A stretch of 39,093 nucleotides of DNA from Bifidobacterium sp. N4G05 (lineage in GTDB: Bacteria; Actinomycetota; Actinomycetes; Actinomycetales; Bifidobacteriaceae): positions 1 through 39,093 of the forward strand of contig NZ_NJNQ01000011.1 in NCBI RefSeq assembly GCF_002742445.1, written 5' to 3'. The notes under the pieces were generated by a model. The model made no database searches. It was not told the origin of the DNA and saw only the letters and a program-made list of their open reading frames with translations. Shown in pieces: positions 15,960 to 25,525 of this stretch (positions within the stretch are counted from its first letter, which is position 1; each line of letters starts with the position of its first letter). Made by a program: the position numbers and the translations under genes.

Positions 15960-16475
15960 TCAGCCTTTGGACACGACGTCCAACAGCCATTGCGCACGCT
16001 GTTTCGCATAATCGTCATCGGCGCAGATCACCATGACGGTATCGTCCCCGGCAATGGTGCCGAGCACGCCATCGATGGGCTGCTTGTCGATCACACTTGC
16101 CACATACTGGGCCGCGCCAGACGGCGTGTGGACCACCACCAGATTCCTAGCCGCCGCGACCGAAGTGACCAGTCCCGAAAGCACACGATTCATCTGCTGT
16201 TCCGTTTTTGCATCAGGATTAGCCGATGCGCTTTCCTCCGGCTGTCTACCCAGCGCATAGGCCACGGTTCCGTCAGCCAAACGGGTTTTGGTGGCATGGA
16301 TCTCGTCAAGATCGCGGCTCAAGGTGGCCTGGGTCACTTCGATGCCCTGATCCGCGAGAATCTGGGACAGCTGCGACTGCGAGGTGACGATGCGCGTCAG
16401 CAACGCCTGCTCGATGGCGCTCAATCGAGCGGCCCGTGTGGCAGGACGTTGCAGCGCAGGTGTTTGGTCCGTCAT
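15960..16475 (-). CDS. argR: Arginine repressor
   Basis: This 171-residue regulator has an N-terminal winged helix (~15-75; [20 protein letters not shown], then [13 protein letters not shown]) and a C-terminal hexamerisation and arginine-binding domain. That domain includes [29 protein letters not shown] and a linker rich in Ala, Ser and Glu. With arginine bound, the hexamer represses the arg promoters. The argF stop and argR start share a base (TGATG at 16477-16473), indicating translational coupling. Placement inside the operon it controls gives negative feedback on its own synthesis. Confidence 0.96.
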   Translation of the reverse strand: MTDQTPALQRPATRAARLSAIEQALLTRIVTSQSQLSQILADQGIEVTQATLSRDLDEIHATKTRLADGTVAYALGRQPEESASANPDAKTEQQMNRVLSGLVTSVAAARNLVVVHTPSGAAQYVASVIDKQPIDGVLGTIAGDDTVMVICADDDYAKQRAQWLLDVVSKG

Positions 16476-17443
16476 CAGGCCAGCAGGCTTTCATCGCCGC
16501 GGGTCTTGCCGGTAAGCCAAGTCAGCAGTGCCTTCTGCGCATGCAGACGGTTGCCGGCCTCGTCCCACACCACGGACTGTGGTCCGTCGATGACTTCGGA
16601 GGTGACTTCCTTGCCGCGGTATGCCGGCAGGCAATGCTGGAAGATGGCGTCTTCCTTGGCATAAGACATGAGTTCGGCGTTCACCTGATAATCCCAGAAC
16701 GGCTTGGAACGGATGGCGTATTCCGATTCTTCGCCCATGGAAACCCATGTATCGGTGAACACGCAGTCGGCGCCGGCGACCGCTTCCTTCGGATCGGTGG
16801 TCACCAACACGGAACCGCCGGTTTCGGATGCGATGGCTTCGGCATCGGCAACGATCTGCGGATCCGGCAGATAGCCGTTCGGCCCTGCGACACGCACGTT
16901 CATGCCGGCCACGGCGCCACCAAGCAGATAGGAGTTCGACATGTTGTTGGCCGCGTCGCCGAGATAGGCGATGGTTTGGTTTTTCAGATTGTCGACGCCA
17001 CCACGATGTTCTGCGATAGTCTGGAAGTCGGCAAGAATCTGGCAGGGATGGAATTCATCCGTCAGAGCGTTCACCACCGGATGGGTGGAATACTTGGCCA
17101 TTTCCTCGACACGATCCTGGCCAAAGGTGCGCCACACCACGCCATAGGCCATGCGGTCAAGCACGCGTGCGGTGTCGGCGACCGGTTCGCCACGGCCAAG
17201 CTGGGAGCCGGACTTGTCGATGACCAGCGGATAGCCGCCCAGTTCGGCAACGCCAATGGAGAAGCTGGAACGGGTTCGGGTACTCGGCTTGTCGAAGATC
17301 ACCGCGATGCCCTGCGGGCCGGCGAATGGCTGATGGTAGAAACGATTGTTGTGGAATTTGATGGCGAGTTCGAGAACCTGCTTCTGTTCTTCATGGTTGA
17401 GATCGTCATCGCGCAACATGTGGCGCAATTCAGGAGTTGCCAT
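16475..17443 (-). CDS. argF: Ornithine carbamoyltransferase
   Basis: This 322-residue enzyme makes citrulline from ornithine and carbamoyl phosphate. STRTR (54-58) binds carbamoyl phosphate, and [11 protein letters not shown], the WVSMG loop and HCLPAYRG are the ornithine-side signatures, all complete. Length is normal for an anabolic OTCase. It starts 50 bp after argD and overlaps argR by one base. Confidence 0.97.
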   Translation of the reverse strand: MATPELRHMLRDDDLNHEEQKQVLELAIKFHNNRFYHQPFAGPQGIAVIFDKPSTRTRSSFSIGVAELGGYPLVIDKSGSQLGRGEPVADTARVLDRMAYGVVWRTFGQDRVEEMAKYSTHPVVNALTDEFHPCQILADFQTIAEHRGGVDNLKNQTIAYLGDAANNMSNSYLLGGAVAGMNVRVAGPNGYLPDPQIVADAEAIASETGGSVLVTTDPKEAVAGADCVFTDTWVSMGEESEYAIRSKPFWDYQVNAELMSYAKEDAIFQHCLPAYRGKEVTSEVIDGPQSVVWDEAGNRLHAQKALLTWLTGKTRGDESLLA

Positions 17444-17493
17444 TGTTGGCTCCTTTCAAAAGAGTTTCGGTTCGTTGTGATTGCCGGCTATGT

Positions 17494-18789
17494 TCAGTCG
17501 TTGGGAAGATCCGCGGGGATCTTCGCGAGGATGGAGATGGCCTGATCAATATCCTGTTCAGTCACCACCAGCGGAGGAACAAGACGAAGCGCATCTGGCG
17601 CTACCGCGTTGACGATCAAGCCGTGCTCCAACGCCCAATTCATCGCCGCATGCGCACATGGATGGGCAAGTTCGGCCGCATCGAGCAAGCCACGTCCACG
17701 CACGGAGACGAAAAGCGGATTGCCGCAAGCCATGATGCCGTCACGCAATTGCTGGCCACGCGCCTCGGCGTTGGACACAAGGCCGTCTTCCTCAATGGTT
17801 TCCAACGTGGCCATCGCGGCGGCCGCTCCGAGCGGATTGCCCGCAAAGGTGGAGCCGTGGGAGCCTGGGGTGAACAGTGCGGAAAGCTTGGCGCCGAAGG
17901 AGATCATGCCACCCATCGGGAAACCGCCTGCAACGCCCTTGGCGAAGGTTACGATATCCGGAACCACTCCGCCCGCGAGATCCTCACGCTGGAACGCGAA
18001 CCAGGATCCGGTACGCCCGATACCCGTCTGGACCTCATCGATGATGAGCAGCGCGTTGTTGTCGTCGCACATCTGACGGGCCTTCTTCACATAGCCGGCC
18101 CCAAGCGGACGCACGCCAGCCTCACCTTGGATCAGTTCCATGATGACGGCGGCGACAGGTCCCTTGCCGTATTTGCCGGGACCGGTTTCGGCAAACGCGT
18201 CATGCAATGCGGCCTCGTCTCCAGCTTCGACGAATTCGATATTGGGAACCAGTGGCTCGAACGCTTCTCGGATGGAGGGCTTCCACGTTGCGGACAGCGC
18301 GCCCATGGTACGCCCATGGAAGCCGTGGGTCATGGCGATGATACGTGCCGGCTTCCCGCCAATGGCAGGCGATGCGCCCGGCAAGGTGCGTCCATACAGT
18401 TTGGCAAGCTTCAATGCCGCCTCGTTGCCTTCCGCTCCGGAGTTGCCGAAATACACATGAGATCCCTCGGGAGCGCCCGCAAGCTCAATGAGCTTCGACG
18501 CCAGTTTGATCTGCGGCTCCGTGGCGAAGTAGTTGCTCACATGGGCGGCTTTGGCGGCCTGCTCGCTGATGGCCTTCACCCATTTCGGGTGGGCGTAGCC
18601 GAGTGCGTTCACCGCGATGCCCGCAAGGAAGTCGAGGTATTCATTGCCATCGACGTCCCAGATATGCGCACCTTCTCCGTGGTCCATAACGCGAAGCGGC
18701 GTGCCGAACACGTTCATGTGCACTCGAGAGTACTTCCCCAGCCACTTGGCGTCCTCACTGCCGAGGTTTTCCAATTGTTCAGTTGCCAT
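17494..18789 (-). CDS. argD: Acetylornithine aminotransferase
   Basis: This 431-residue class III PLP enzyme transfers an amino group from glutamate to N-acetylglutamate semialdehyde. [13 protein letters not shown] carries the Asp that pairs with the PLP ring nitrogen, and [13 protein letters not shown] carries the Schiff-base Lys. [15 protein letters not shown] and [12 protein letters not shown] bind phosphate and substrate. The start overlaps the end of argB by 11 bp. The enzyme could also serve lysine biosynthesis as a succinyl-diaminopimelate aminotransferase, as in other bacteria. Confidence 0.96.
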   Translation of the reverse strand: MATEQLENLGSEDAKWLGKYSRVHMNVFGTPLRVMDHGEGAHIWDVDGNEYLDFLAGIAVNALGYAHPKWVKAISEQAAKAAHVSNYFATEPQIKLASKLIELAGAPEGSHVYFGNSGAEGNEAALKLAKLYGRTLPGASPAIGGKPARIIAMTHGFHGRTMGALSATWKPSIREAFEPLVPNIEFVEAGDEAALHDAFAETGPGKYGKGPVAAVIMELIQGEAGVRPLGAGYVKKARQMCDDNNALLIIDEVQTGIGRTGSWFAFQREDLAGGVVPDIVTFAKGVAGGFPMGGMISFGAKLSALFTPGSHGSTFAGNPLGAAAAMATLETIEEDGLVSNAEARGQQLRDGIMACGNPLFVSVRGRGLLDAAELAHPCAHAAMNWALEHGLIVNAVAPDALRLVPPLVVTEQDIDQAISILAKIPADLPND

Positions 18790-19735
18790 ACGAGCTCCTC
18801 ATTTCAATACCGTCTTCGGGAACGACCATGGTTCCGATGCCATCTGTGGTGAAAATCTCATTCAGGATGGAATGCGGCTTGCGTCCGTCGATGATATGGG
18901 CGCGAGGCACACCTCCGTCGATGGCCCTGACGCAGGCCTCCATCTTGGGACGCATGCCGCTTTCCAAATCCGGCAGCATATCACGTAGGTTCTCCACGCC
19001 GATGCGTCCGATCAAAGAGTCCTTGTCTGGCCAATCGGCGTACAAGCCATCCACATCAGTCAACACGACCAGCTTGCTGGCTCCAAGGGCGGCCGCAAGC
19101 GCCGCAGCCGCGGAATCGGCGTTCACATTCAACACTTCGGTAGCATCATCCTCATTTGGAGCCACCGAGGAAACAACAGGAATGCGTCCGGCATTGATCA
19201 GATCCTCAACCGCGGATGCGTCGACGCTCACCACGTCGCCGACCAAACCAATATCGGTTGGAGAGCCATTGATGATCGGCTTGCGCTGCATGGCGGAAAA
19301 GAGCGCACCATCCTCGCCGGAAAGACCGACTGCGAACGGGCCATGGGCGTTGATCAATCCGACAAGTTCACGGGAAACCTTGCCCGTCAAAACCATACGC
19401 ACCACATCCATGGCTTCCGGCGTGGTGACCCTCAGACCTCCCTTGAATTCCGACTTAATGCCCAAAGCCTTAAGCATGTGCGAGATCTGCGGGCCTCCGC
19501 CATGCACCACAACCGGATGCAAGCCGACCTGTCGCAGAAAAACCATATCTTCAGCGAAACAGGCTTTGAGATGATCGTCGATCATCGCATTGCCGCCATA
19601 TTTGATGACGATGCGCTGTCCGGCGAATTCCTCAAGCCATGGCAGTGCCTCAATCAGCACTTCCGCCTTTTGGTCGGCGCGCAAATCGGTATGCACGTCA
19701 AAATGGAATCCAGGTCCTTTGAGTTCCTTGGTCAT
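18779..19735 (-). CDS. argB: Acetylglutamate kinase
   Basis: This 318-residue amino-acid kinase phosphorylates N-acetylglutamate. KYGGNAM near residue 45 and VHGGGPQ near 77 are the glycine-rich phosphate loops, and GMRPKMEAC near the C-terminus is the conserved ATP-site region. An N-terminal helix of about 25 residues precedes the kinase core. In arginine-sensitive kinases such a helix links dimers into the hexamer, so feedback inhibition is plausible. It sits 10 bp downstream of argJ and overlaps argD. Confidence 0.97.
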   Translation of the reverse strand: MTKELKGPGFHFDVHTDLRADQKAEVLIEALPWLEEFAGQRIVIKYGGNAMIDDHLKACFAEDMVFLRQVGLHPVVVHGGGPQISHMLKALGIKSEFKGGLRVTTPEAMDVVRMVLTGKVSRELVGLINAHGPFAVGLSGEDGALFSAMQRKPIINGSPTDIGLVGDVVSVDASAVEDLINAGRIPVVSSVAPNEDDATEVLNVNADSAAAALAAALGASKLVVLTDVDGLYADWPDKDSLIGRIGVENLRDMLPDLESGMRPKMEACVRAIDGGVPRAHIIDGRKPHSILNEIFTTDGIGTMVVPEDGIEMRSSYGN

Positions 19736-19745
19736 TACCGTTCAA

Positions 19746-20918
19746 TCAGCTTTCGTAATCTGCATTAATGTGTACGTATTCGTGGGTCAAATCGTCGGTC
19801 CAGACAGTTGCTTCCGCATTTCCCGCATGCAAATCTATGTCGATGTGCACCTCGCGCGGAGTCATGTCGACTTCGGATCGGTCGCGTCCGGCTCCGCCGT
19901 TCTCACAGATACGCACGCCATTGACATCAACCGTGACTTTAGTGGAATCGTATGGCGCGACTTCCGGCGGCACGGTGCCCAACGAGCTGACGATACGTCC
20001 CCAATTCGGGTCATTGCCGGAAATGGCGCATTTAAGCAGGTTGGACGCGGCCACCGCACGACCGCAGGCAAGCGCCGCATCCTCCGTGGTGGCGCCGATC
20101 ACCTTGACACGGATGTCGTGGCTCGCGCCTTCGCCATCGCCGATGATCTGGCGTGCCAGAGACGCCGTGGCCTGCGCAACGAGATCGTTGAATTCGTCCG
20201 GATCGGGTTCGATGCCCGAAGCGCCGGATGCGAGCAGGAGCACCGTATCGTTGGTGGACATGCATCCATCCACATCGATGCGGTTGAACGACATCTCCAC
20301 TCCGGCATTCAATGCCGCCTGCAACTGGCCGGCGCTCACCACGGCATCCGTAGTGATGACGCACAGCATGGTGGCCAACTGCGGGGCAATCATGCCCGAC
20401 CCCTTGACCATACCTCCGATATGGAAGCCGTTGGAGCCTTCCAACTCAACGGTTTTCGGCTTGGTGTCGGTGGTCATGATGGCATGGGACGCATCTGCAC
20501 CGGCCTGAGCGGTATCGGCAAGGGCCGCGAACGCTTTGTCTGCGCCAGAAAGCACATGGTCAAGAGGCAGAAGCTCACCGATCAGGCCCGTGGAGCAGAC
20601 CGCGATATCGCTGTCTTTGGCACCTACAAGCGCCGCGACCTTTTGGGCCGTGGCCTTGGACTGCTCATATCCCGGCTGGCCGGTGCATGCGTTTGCGCCT
20701 CCGGAATTAAGGATGACGGCTTTCACATGACCGTCGGCCACGATCTTGCGCGTCCACTGCACGGGAGCTGCGCAGAAACGGTTCGAAGTGAACACTCCGG
20801 CAGCCATATCCAGCGGACCGTTATTGACCACAAGAGCCAGATCCTTCTTACCTTCAACTGCGGAAATACCGGCTTCCACGCCAGCTGCGGAAAAACCTTG
20901 CGCAAACGTTACGCTCAT
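19746..20918 (-). CDS. argJ: Bifunctional glutamate N-acetyltransferase / ornithine acetyltransferase
   Basis: This 390-residue enzyme transfers the acetyl group from N-acetylornithine back to glutamate. NSGGANACTGQPG and GMIAPQLATMLC are family signatures. The protein should cleave itself before the Thr of ATML (near residue 180), giving alpha and beta chains with Thr as nucleophile. No separate argA or argE is visible in the window, which fits the cyclic acetyl pathway. The start overlaps the argC end by four bases (ATGA type). Confidence 0.97.
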   Translation of the reverse strand: MSVTFAQGFSAAGVEAGISAVEGKKDLALVVNNGPLDMAAGVFTSNRFCAAPVQWTRKIVADGHVKAVILNSGGANACTGQPGYEQSKATAQKVAALVGAKDSDIAVCSTGLIGELLPLDHVLSGADKAFAALADTAQAGADASHAIMTTDTKPKTVELEGSNGFHIGGMVKGSGMIAPQLATMLCVITTDAVVSAGQLQAALNAGVEMSFNRIDVDGCMSTNDTVLLLASGASGIEPDPDEFNDLVAQATASLARQIIGDGEGASHDIRVKVIGATTEDAALACGRAVAASNLLKCAISGNDPNWGRIVSSLGTVPPEVAPYDSTKVTVDVNGVRICENGGAGRDRSEVDMTPREVHIDIDLHAGNAEATVWTDDLTHEYVHINADYES

Positions 20919-22009
20919 GGCGCCACTCCAATCTTTGCCAGTCCTACATCTTCAGGAAGTCCCAGTGCTACATTCAACGACTGCACCGCTTGTCCGGCCG
21001 TGCCACGGTTGAGGTTGTCAATTGCCGCGAAGGCCAGCAAACGACTTGCCTTGCGGTCGACGGCCACCTGAATATGGGCCGCGTTCGATCCGATGATGTT
21101 GGCAGTGGCCGGCATAACGCCTTCAGGCAAAACAATCATGAAATCCTGATCCGCATATGCGTCAGCCCAAACCTGCCTGATTTCAGCATCTGACATGCTC
21201 AATGCTTTATCGGTTAGTTTAGCGGAAACCGAGGCAAGAATGCCACGGGCCATTGGCGCAAGAATAGGAGTGAATCCCAGCGTGAACTCATTTGCCGCAG
21301 CTGCGTTCTTTCCTGCAGCATGGGCGAAGTTCTGCAAAATCTCAGGAATATGACGATGAGTGCCGCCGACAGAATACGGTAATGCGGAACCGAATGCCTC
21401 AGCTGCAAGCAAATTGACGCGCTTCAGATTCTTCCCTGCGCCGGAGTAACCGACCACCAGATCGGCAACAATATCCGTCGGCTCAACAAGCCCTTGGGCA
21501 ATGCCCGGCTGCAGCGCCAATGTAGTTGCGGTCACATTGCATCCCGGACCGGCAATACGCGTGGTTCCTGGAATCACTTCACGTTGGCGCCGGTAAGAAC
21601 CATCTTCGGATATGCCGGTAATAAGCTCAGGCATGCCGTAAGTCCAGTGCTCATAGAAGTCACCGCCGTAGAACTCATCCCATGCGGTTTTTTCCTCAAG
21701 CCTATGGTCGGCCCCCAAGTCCACCACCACGGCATTCGGATCAAGCTGCGAGGCCAATGCGCCGGATGCCCCATGAGGCAGAGCAAGAATGATGACATCA
21801 TGCCCATTAAGAACTTCCGGAGTGGTGTCTTCCACCACAAGGTCGGCAAGTTGCGGAATATGCGGCATATGCTTGCCAAGCTTGTCCCCAACGGACGAAT
21901 GCCCGGTCACGCACGTCACTTCGAAATATGGATGGGCCGCGAGGATACGGAGGGCCTCGCCTCCCGCATATCCGGTCGCGCCGGCCACGGCTACTGTGTA
22001 TTTGGCCAT
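20915..22009 (-). CDS. argC: N-acetyl-gamma-glutamyl-phosphate reductase
   Basis: This 364-residue NADPH-dependent reductase produces N-acetylglutamate semialdehyde. GATGYAGGEALRIL near the N-terminus is the nucleotide loop, GPGCNVTATTLALQPG holds the catalytic Cys, and GGTHRHIPEI holds the catalytic His region. The frame is open to ATG 22066 and also has ATG 22024. ATG 22009 (MAKYTVAVAGATGYAGG) is chosen from the family start, with AAGAGA upstream. It is the first gene of the arginine operon, and two ArgR boxes lie 40-78 bp upstream. Confidence 0.96.
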   Translation of the reverse strand: MAKYTVAVAGATGYAGGEALRILAAHPYFEVTCVTGHSSVGDKLGKHMPHIPQLADLVVEDTTPEVLNGHDVIILALPHGASGALASQLDPNAVVVDLGADHRLEEKTAWDEFYGGDFYEHWTYGMPELITGISEDGSYRRQREVIPGTTRIAGPGCNVTATTLALQPGIAQGLVEPTDIVADLVVGYSGAGKNLKRVNLLAAEAFGSALPYSVGGTHRHIPEILQNFAHAAGKNAAAANEFTLGFTPILAPMARGILASVSAKLTDKALSMSDAEIRQVWADAYADQDFMIVLPEGVMPATANIIGSNAAHIQVAVDRKASRLLAFAAIDNLNRGTAGQAVQSLNVALGLPEDVGLAKIGVAP

Positions 22010-22047
22010 AGTCACGTCTCTTTTCATTGACTCACTGAAAACACATT

Positions 22048-22087
22048 CAGCATACACTTTATGCACTATATTGCATAATTATGCATT
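22048..22087 (-). promoter_or_regulatory. Tandem ArgR boxes over the argC promoter
   Basis: TGCATAATTATGCA (22072-22085) is a perfect 14-bp palindrome and the core of a classical ARG box. A second box, GCATA (22050-22054) with TATGC (22060-22064), has its centre about 21 bp away, the usual spacing of paired boxes bound by one ArgR hexamer. A TATAGT -10-like element (22070-22065 on the minus strand) lies between them, so bound repressor would cover the promoter. Confidence 0.8.
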
Positions 22088-22135
22088 CGTTTCGTGTCGC
22101 ATAGTGGTCATTGCGTGACTATGACGATTATCAGA

Positions 22136-22165
22136 AGACAAGGAAACACGCCGAATCAGGCGGTG
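22136..22165 (-). terminator. Possible terminator at the end of the proline-rich membrane protein gene
   Basis: On the minus strand CACCGCC and GGCGTG form a short stem around a 6-base loop, followed by TTTCCTTGTCTT. It overlaps the last codons of the gene ending at 22156. The stem is short, so it may be weak. Confidence 0.4.
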
Positions 22166-22878
22166 ATCGACTCGTCTCCTTGGCCTGATTCCGCACCGCC
22201 AAGCATGTACTGCAAGGTCTCGTTATACAGGTCGGCGACGGATAGTCCATGCATCGCCAACCAAATCACGGCCAAAGTATACAGCACGTTGATGATCACC
22301 GCGGCGAGAGCCAAGCCATGCCCTTTCATGTGGAGCTTCTTGGTGCGCCACATCGAGATTGCGCCGACCAACGCAGGAAGGACCGGCACCGGCATCAGCA
22401 CGGCAAACACGAGAGACATGATCGCATAGGCATCCCAATGGCCGTATGCGGGATTCTGCCGGGGATCGTTGAGATCCAGATTCGGCAGATAGGGCATATT
22501 GCCCTGTTGCGGATATTGGTTCGGATCATACGGATTTGCCCCATACGGATTGGCACCGTATGGATTCTGTTGTCCGTTCGCATTGTACGGAGGCATTGGC
22601 TGCTGCCCATTTGGAGGGTATTGCCCCGTTTGGTATTGCATATTCTGCTGCTGGACGGCATCCACAGGTTGCGGTTCAGGTTCAGGCGCGCCATACACAT
22701 ACGGATCGTAGCCGGCTGGCAGCTGGCTACTCATCGCGCCATATTCGGGTTGGTTGATTTGACCATACTCCGGCTGTGAAGGTGCAGCGGCATCAGAAGA
22801 TGACGAAACCGGAGCAGCATCAGCCGTCTCCTGACGTTCGTCGGTGTTGTTCGGCTGATACTGTTCCGGTTCGTTCAT
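22156..22878 (-). CDS. Membrane protein with Pro/Gln/Tyr-rich N-terminus (DUF4190-like)
   Basis: This 240-residue protein has a disordered N-terminal ~145 residues rich in Pro, Gln, Asn, Tyr and Gly with short repeats (NPYGANPYGANPYDPNQYP). Two transmembrane helices follow (~152-178, AYAIMSLVFAVLMPVPVLPA; ~188-212, LALAAVIINVLYTLAVIW) and an acidic tail. The layout matches actinobacterial DUF4190-type proteins, whose function is unknown. ATG 22878 is preferred over ATG 22884, since AGAGG would lie directly against the latter. It is 30 bp downstream of pheT and may be co-transcribed with it. Confidence 0.72.
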   Translation of the reverse strand: MNEPEQYQPNNTDERQETADAAPVSSSSDAAAPSQPEYGQINQPEYGAMSSQLPAGYDPYVYGAPEPEPQPVDAVQQQNMQYQTGQYPPNGQQPMPPYNANGQQNPYGANPYGANPYDPNQYPQQGNMPYLPNLDLNDPRQNPAYGHWDAYAIMSLVFAVLMPVPVLPALVGAISMWRTKKLHMKGHGLALAAVIINVLYTLAVIWLAMHGLSVADLYNETLQYMLGGAESGQGDESITA

Positions 22879-22908
22879 AATCATCCTCTGTTCTTGGGAA
22901 GGTCGAGA

Positions 22909-25518
22909 TCAGGCGCGCAGCTGCGCACCCAGTTTGGACGCTTCATCCACAATACGCTTGCGGATAGCTTCGCTGTCTTCGGATGCGAGAGTCTTATCCG
23001 GAGCACGGAATGTGACCGCGTAGGCCAAGGACTTCTCTCCTTCGCCCAGCTGATCGCCGGTGTACACATCGAACAGCTCAATGCTTTCAAGACTGTCTCC
23101 GGCGGCTTCGACGATGACCTGCTTGAGTTCAGCGGCCGTAACGTTGGTGGACACCGTGAAAGCCAGATCCTGTTTGACCGGCGGGAAGGTGGAAATCGGC
23201 TTGGCCTGCACCGGCTTGCCGCTCAACGTGGCGAACAGCGCGGTCAAATCCAATTCGAAGGCCGCGGAATGGGCAGGGAAGCCCAACGCCTCGTTGACAT
23301 GCGGGTGAAGCTCGCCGACCATGCCGACGAATACGTCACCGGCCATCACGCGGGCTGCACGGCCCGGATGCCATTGTGCCGACACATCTTCAGCCTTCGG
23401 CTGATCCAGTGTGAGAGCTGCGCCAATACGGTCGGAAATGCGCTGCACCGCCTCGACGGCGTCAGACCAATCCACTGCGCGGCGGTCGCCCAGCCAACCG
23501 GAGTCAACGGCGTTGCCGGTCAGAATGCCAGCAACGTGCATCGGCTGTTCCGGAAGACCGGCATCAAGCGCGGCAAGCTGCTCGTCCGTCGGCTTGACGG
23601 CACCCGGCAGCGCCGGAATCGCCGGAGCGTTCGGATCCCACAGATACACGTGGCCAATCTCATACAGCGACACATTCTCCACACCGCGACGCAGATTGCG
23701 CTGAACGGTCTGTGCCAGCGTTGGAATAATGTCACGACGCAGGAACGGACGATCACCGGCGAGCGGGTTGGCGATCTCCACGCTGATGTTCTTCGTCTCA
23801 GCGGCGTCCAACGCGAAGTTCTTGTAATCCTCATCGCCGACGAATGGATAGCTCAACGTTTCCACCATGCCGTATTCGGCAAGTTCATCGGCAACCTGAC
23901 GCTTACGCAGCTGCTCAGCAGTCAGACCGACCCTGCCTTCGACCGGTGCCGGCGGCACGGTGACGGGAATCTCGTCATATCCGACAAGACGTGCCACTTC
24001 CTCAACCAGATCGCACGGCTCGTTCAAGTCGGGGCGCCAACTCGGAGGCACCACGGAAAACTCGCCGTTGCCGCCTCCTGCGACAGAGCAACCGATATCG
24101 GTAAGAATGTCGCTGATGGTGTTCACGTCCGTATCAAGTCCGGCCACACGAGCTACTTCCGAAGCTTTGAACAGGATCGGACGGCGGTTAGAGACGGTAT
24201 TGAAGTCGGTCGGGTGTTCGCTCGGCTCGCCATTGCCGTACTTAACCATCAGTTCGGCCGCCATCTGGGCGGCTGCCGGCTGCAGCTGGTCGTCCACACC
24301 GCGTTCGAAACGACGGGAGGCTTCGGACGGAATCTTGTGACGGCGTGCGGAACGCGCGATCGACACCTGATCGAAGTGCGCGGATTCCAGCAGGATGTTC
24401 TTGGTCTCAGCGGTAACCTCGCCGTACAGACCACCCATGACGCCGGCGATGCCGAGCACACGGGAACCGCGCTCACCGTTCGGGGAATCGGTGATCAGCA
24501 GATCTTCGACGCTCAGATCATGGTCCTTGCCATCCAGTGTGGTGAGTTTCTCACCCTCATTGGCGCGGCGCACCACAATCGGTCCTTCGATCTTATCCAG
24601 ATCGTAGGCGTGCATCGGCTGTCCCAAGTCGAGCATCACATAGTTGGTGATGTCTACAGCCAAGGAGATGGAACGCATGCCTGCACGGGCCAGACGGCGA
24701 CGCATCCAGTTCGGCGTATGGCTGGCCGGATCGAAGCCCTTGACCGCGCGAGCGTAATAGCGATCGCATCCAACCACACCGTGAATCGGATTATTGTCGT
24801 CGACGATCACTTCGATATCGGTCTTGGTGCCTTCCGGCAGACCCTTAGTGATCGGCGCCTTCTCATTCAGAGCGACAGCAGGATCAGTGTAGGCGGCACC
24901 GGTGGAATGATGGTATTCGCGAGACACGCCACGGTATGAGAACGCGTAGCCGCGATCCGGAGTGATGTTAATCTCCAGCAGCGGCTCATCCAAGTGCAGC
25001 AGGTGCATGGCGTCGTCGCCCGGCTGGAGCTTCTCATACTCTTCCGGGGTGAAGCCGTACTTGCGCAACAGGATGATGCCATCATGGTTATCGCCCAAAC
25101 CAAGCTCACGCTCGGAAGCGCACATTCCGTTGGAGATATGACCGTAGGTCTTACGCGGCTCGATCTTAAAATCGCCCGGAAGCACAGCGCCGGGAAGCGT
25201 CACGACGACCTTCTCGCCTGCGGCCATGTTCGGAGCGCCGCAGATGATGCCGCGCGGCACCTTGTTGCCGTTCTCATCGGTTTCGTTGTATTCGTCACCG
25301 ACGTCGACATGGCACCAGTTGATGATCTTGCCGTTCTTCTGCGGTTCCGGAGTGGCATCGACCACGTAGCCGACGACAATCGGACCAACCAGCTGGGAGG
25401 TGTGAATCTCTTCCTCTTCGAGACCGACCTTCACCAGATCCTTGGCAAGCTGTTCGTACGTAAGACCTTCCGGAACCTCGACGTGGTCCTTGAGCCAATC
25501 AATGTCAACCATTGGCAT
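22909..25518 (-). CDS. pheT: Phenylalanyl-tRNA synthetase beta subunit
   Basis: The protein has 869 residues. In order it carries an EMAP-like tRNA-binding domain (~42-150; GIICGAPNMAAGEKV), the B3/B4 region with the editing site (~215-400), a B5 domain (~420-495), a catalytic-like core and a C-terminal FDX-ACB anticodon-binding domain (~775-869; ISTFPPVKQDLAFTV). Length is slightly above the usual ~800 for bacteria. The (alpha-beta)2 enzyme charges tRNA-Phe and removes mischarged tyrosine. The start has GGGGGAG 10 bp upstream and lies 7 bp after pheS, so the two are one transcript. Confidence 0.96.
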   Translation of the reverse strand: MPMVDIDWLKDHVEVPEGLTYEQLAKDLVKVGLEEEEIHTSQLVGPIVVGYVVDATPEPQKNGKIINWCHVDVGDEYNETDENGNKVPRGIICGAPNMAAGEKVVVTLPGAVLPGDFKIEPRKTYGHISNGMCASERELGLGDNHDGIILLRKYGFTPEEYEKLQPGDDAMHLLHLDEPLLEINITPDRGYAFSYRGVSREYHHSTGAAYTDPAVALNEKAPITKGLPEGTKTDIEVIVDDNNPIHGVVGCDRYYARAVKGFDPASHTPNWMRRRLARAGMRSISLAVDITNYVMLDLGQPMHAYDLDKIEGPIVVRRANEGEKLTTLDGKDHDLSVEDLLITDSPNGERGSRVLGIAGVMGGLYGEVTAETKNILLESAHFDQVSIARSARRHKIPSEASRRFERGVDDQLQPAAAQMAAELMVKYGNGEPSEHPTDFNTVSNRRPILFKASEVARVAGLDTDVNTISDILTDIGCSVAGGGNGEFSVVPPSWRPDLNEPCDLVEEVARLVGYDEIPVTVPPAPVEGRVGLTAEQLRKRQVADELAEYGMVETLSYPFVGDEDYKNFALDAAETKNISVEIANPLAGDRPFLRRDIIPTLAQTVQRNLRRGVENVSLYEIGHVYLWDPNAPAIPALPGAVKPTDEQLAALDAGLPEQPMHVAGILTGNAVDSGWLGDRRAVDWSDAVEAVQRISDRIGAALTLDQPKAEDVSAQWHPGRAARVMAGDVFVGMVGELHPHVNEALGFPAHSAAFELDLTALFATLSGKPVQAKPISTFPPVKQDLAFTVSTNVTAAELKQVIVEAAGDSLESIELFDVYTGDQLGEGEKSLAYAVTFRAPDKTLASEDSEAIRKRIVDEASKLGAQLRA

Positions 25519-25525
25519 GGGTCAA

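Noticed and set aside
22894..24939. A 681-codon plus-strand frame opposite pheT
   Set aside because: No recognisable domain; pheT on the other strand is complete and in operon with pheS.
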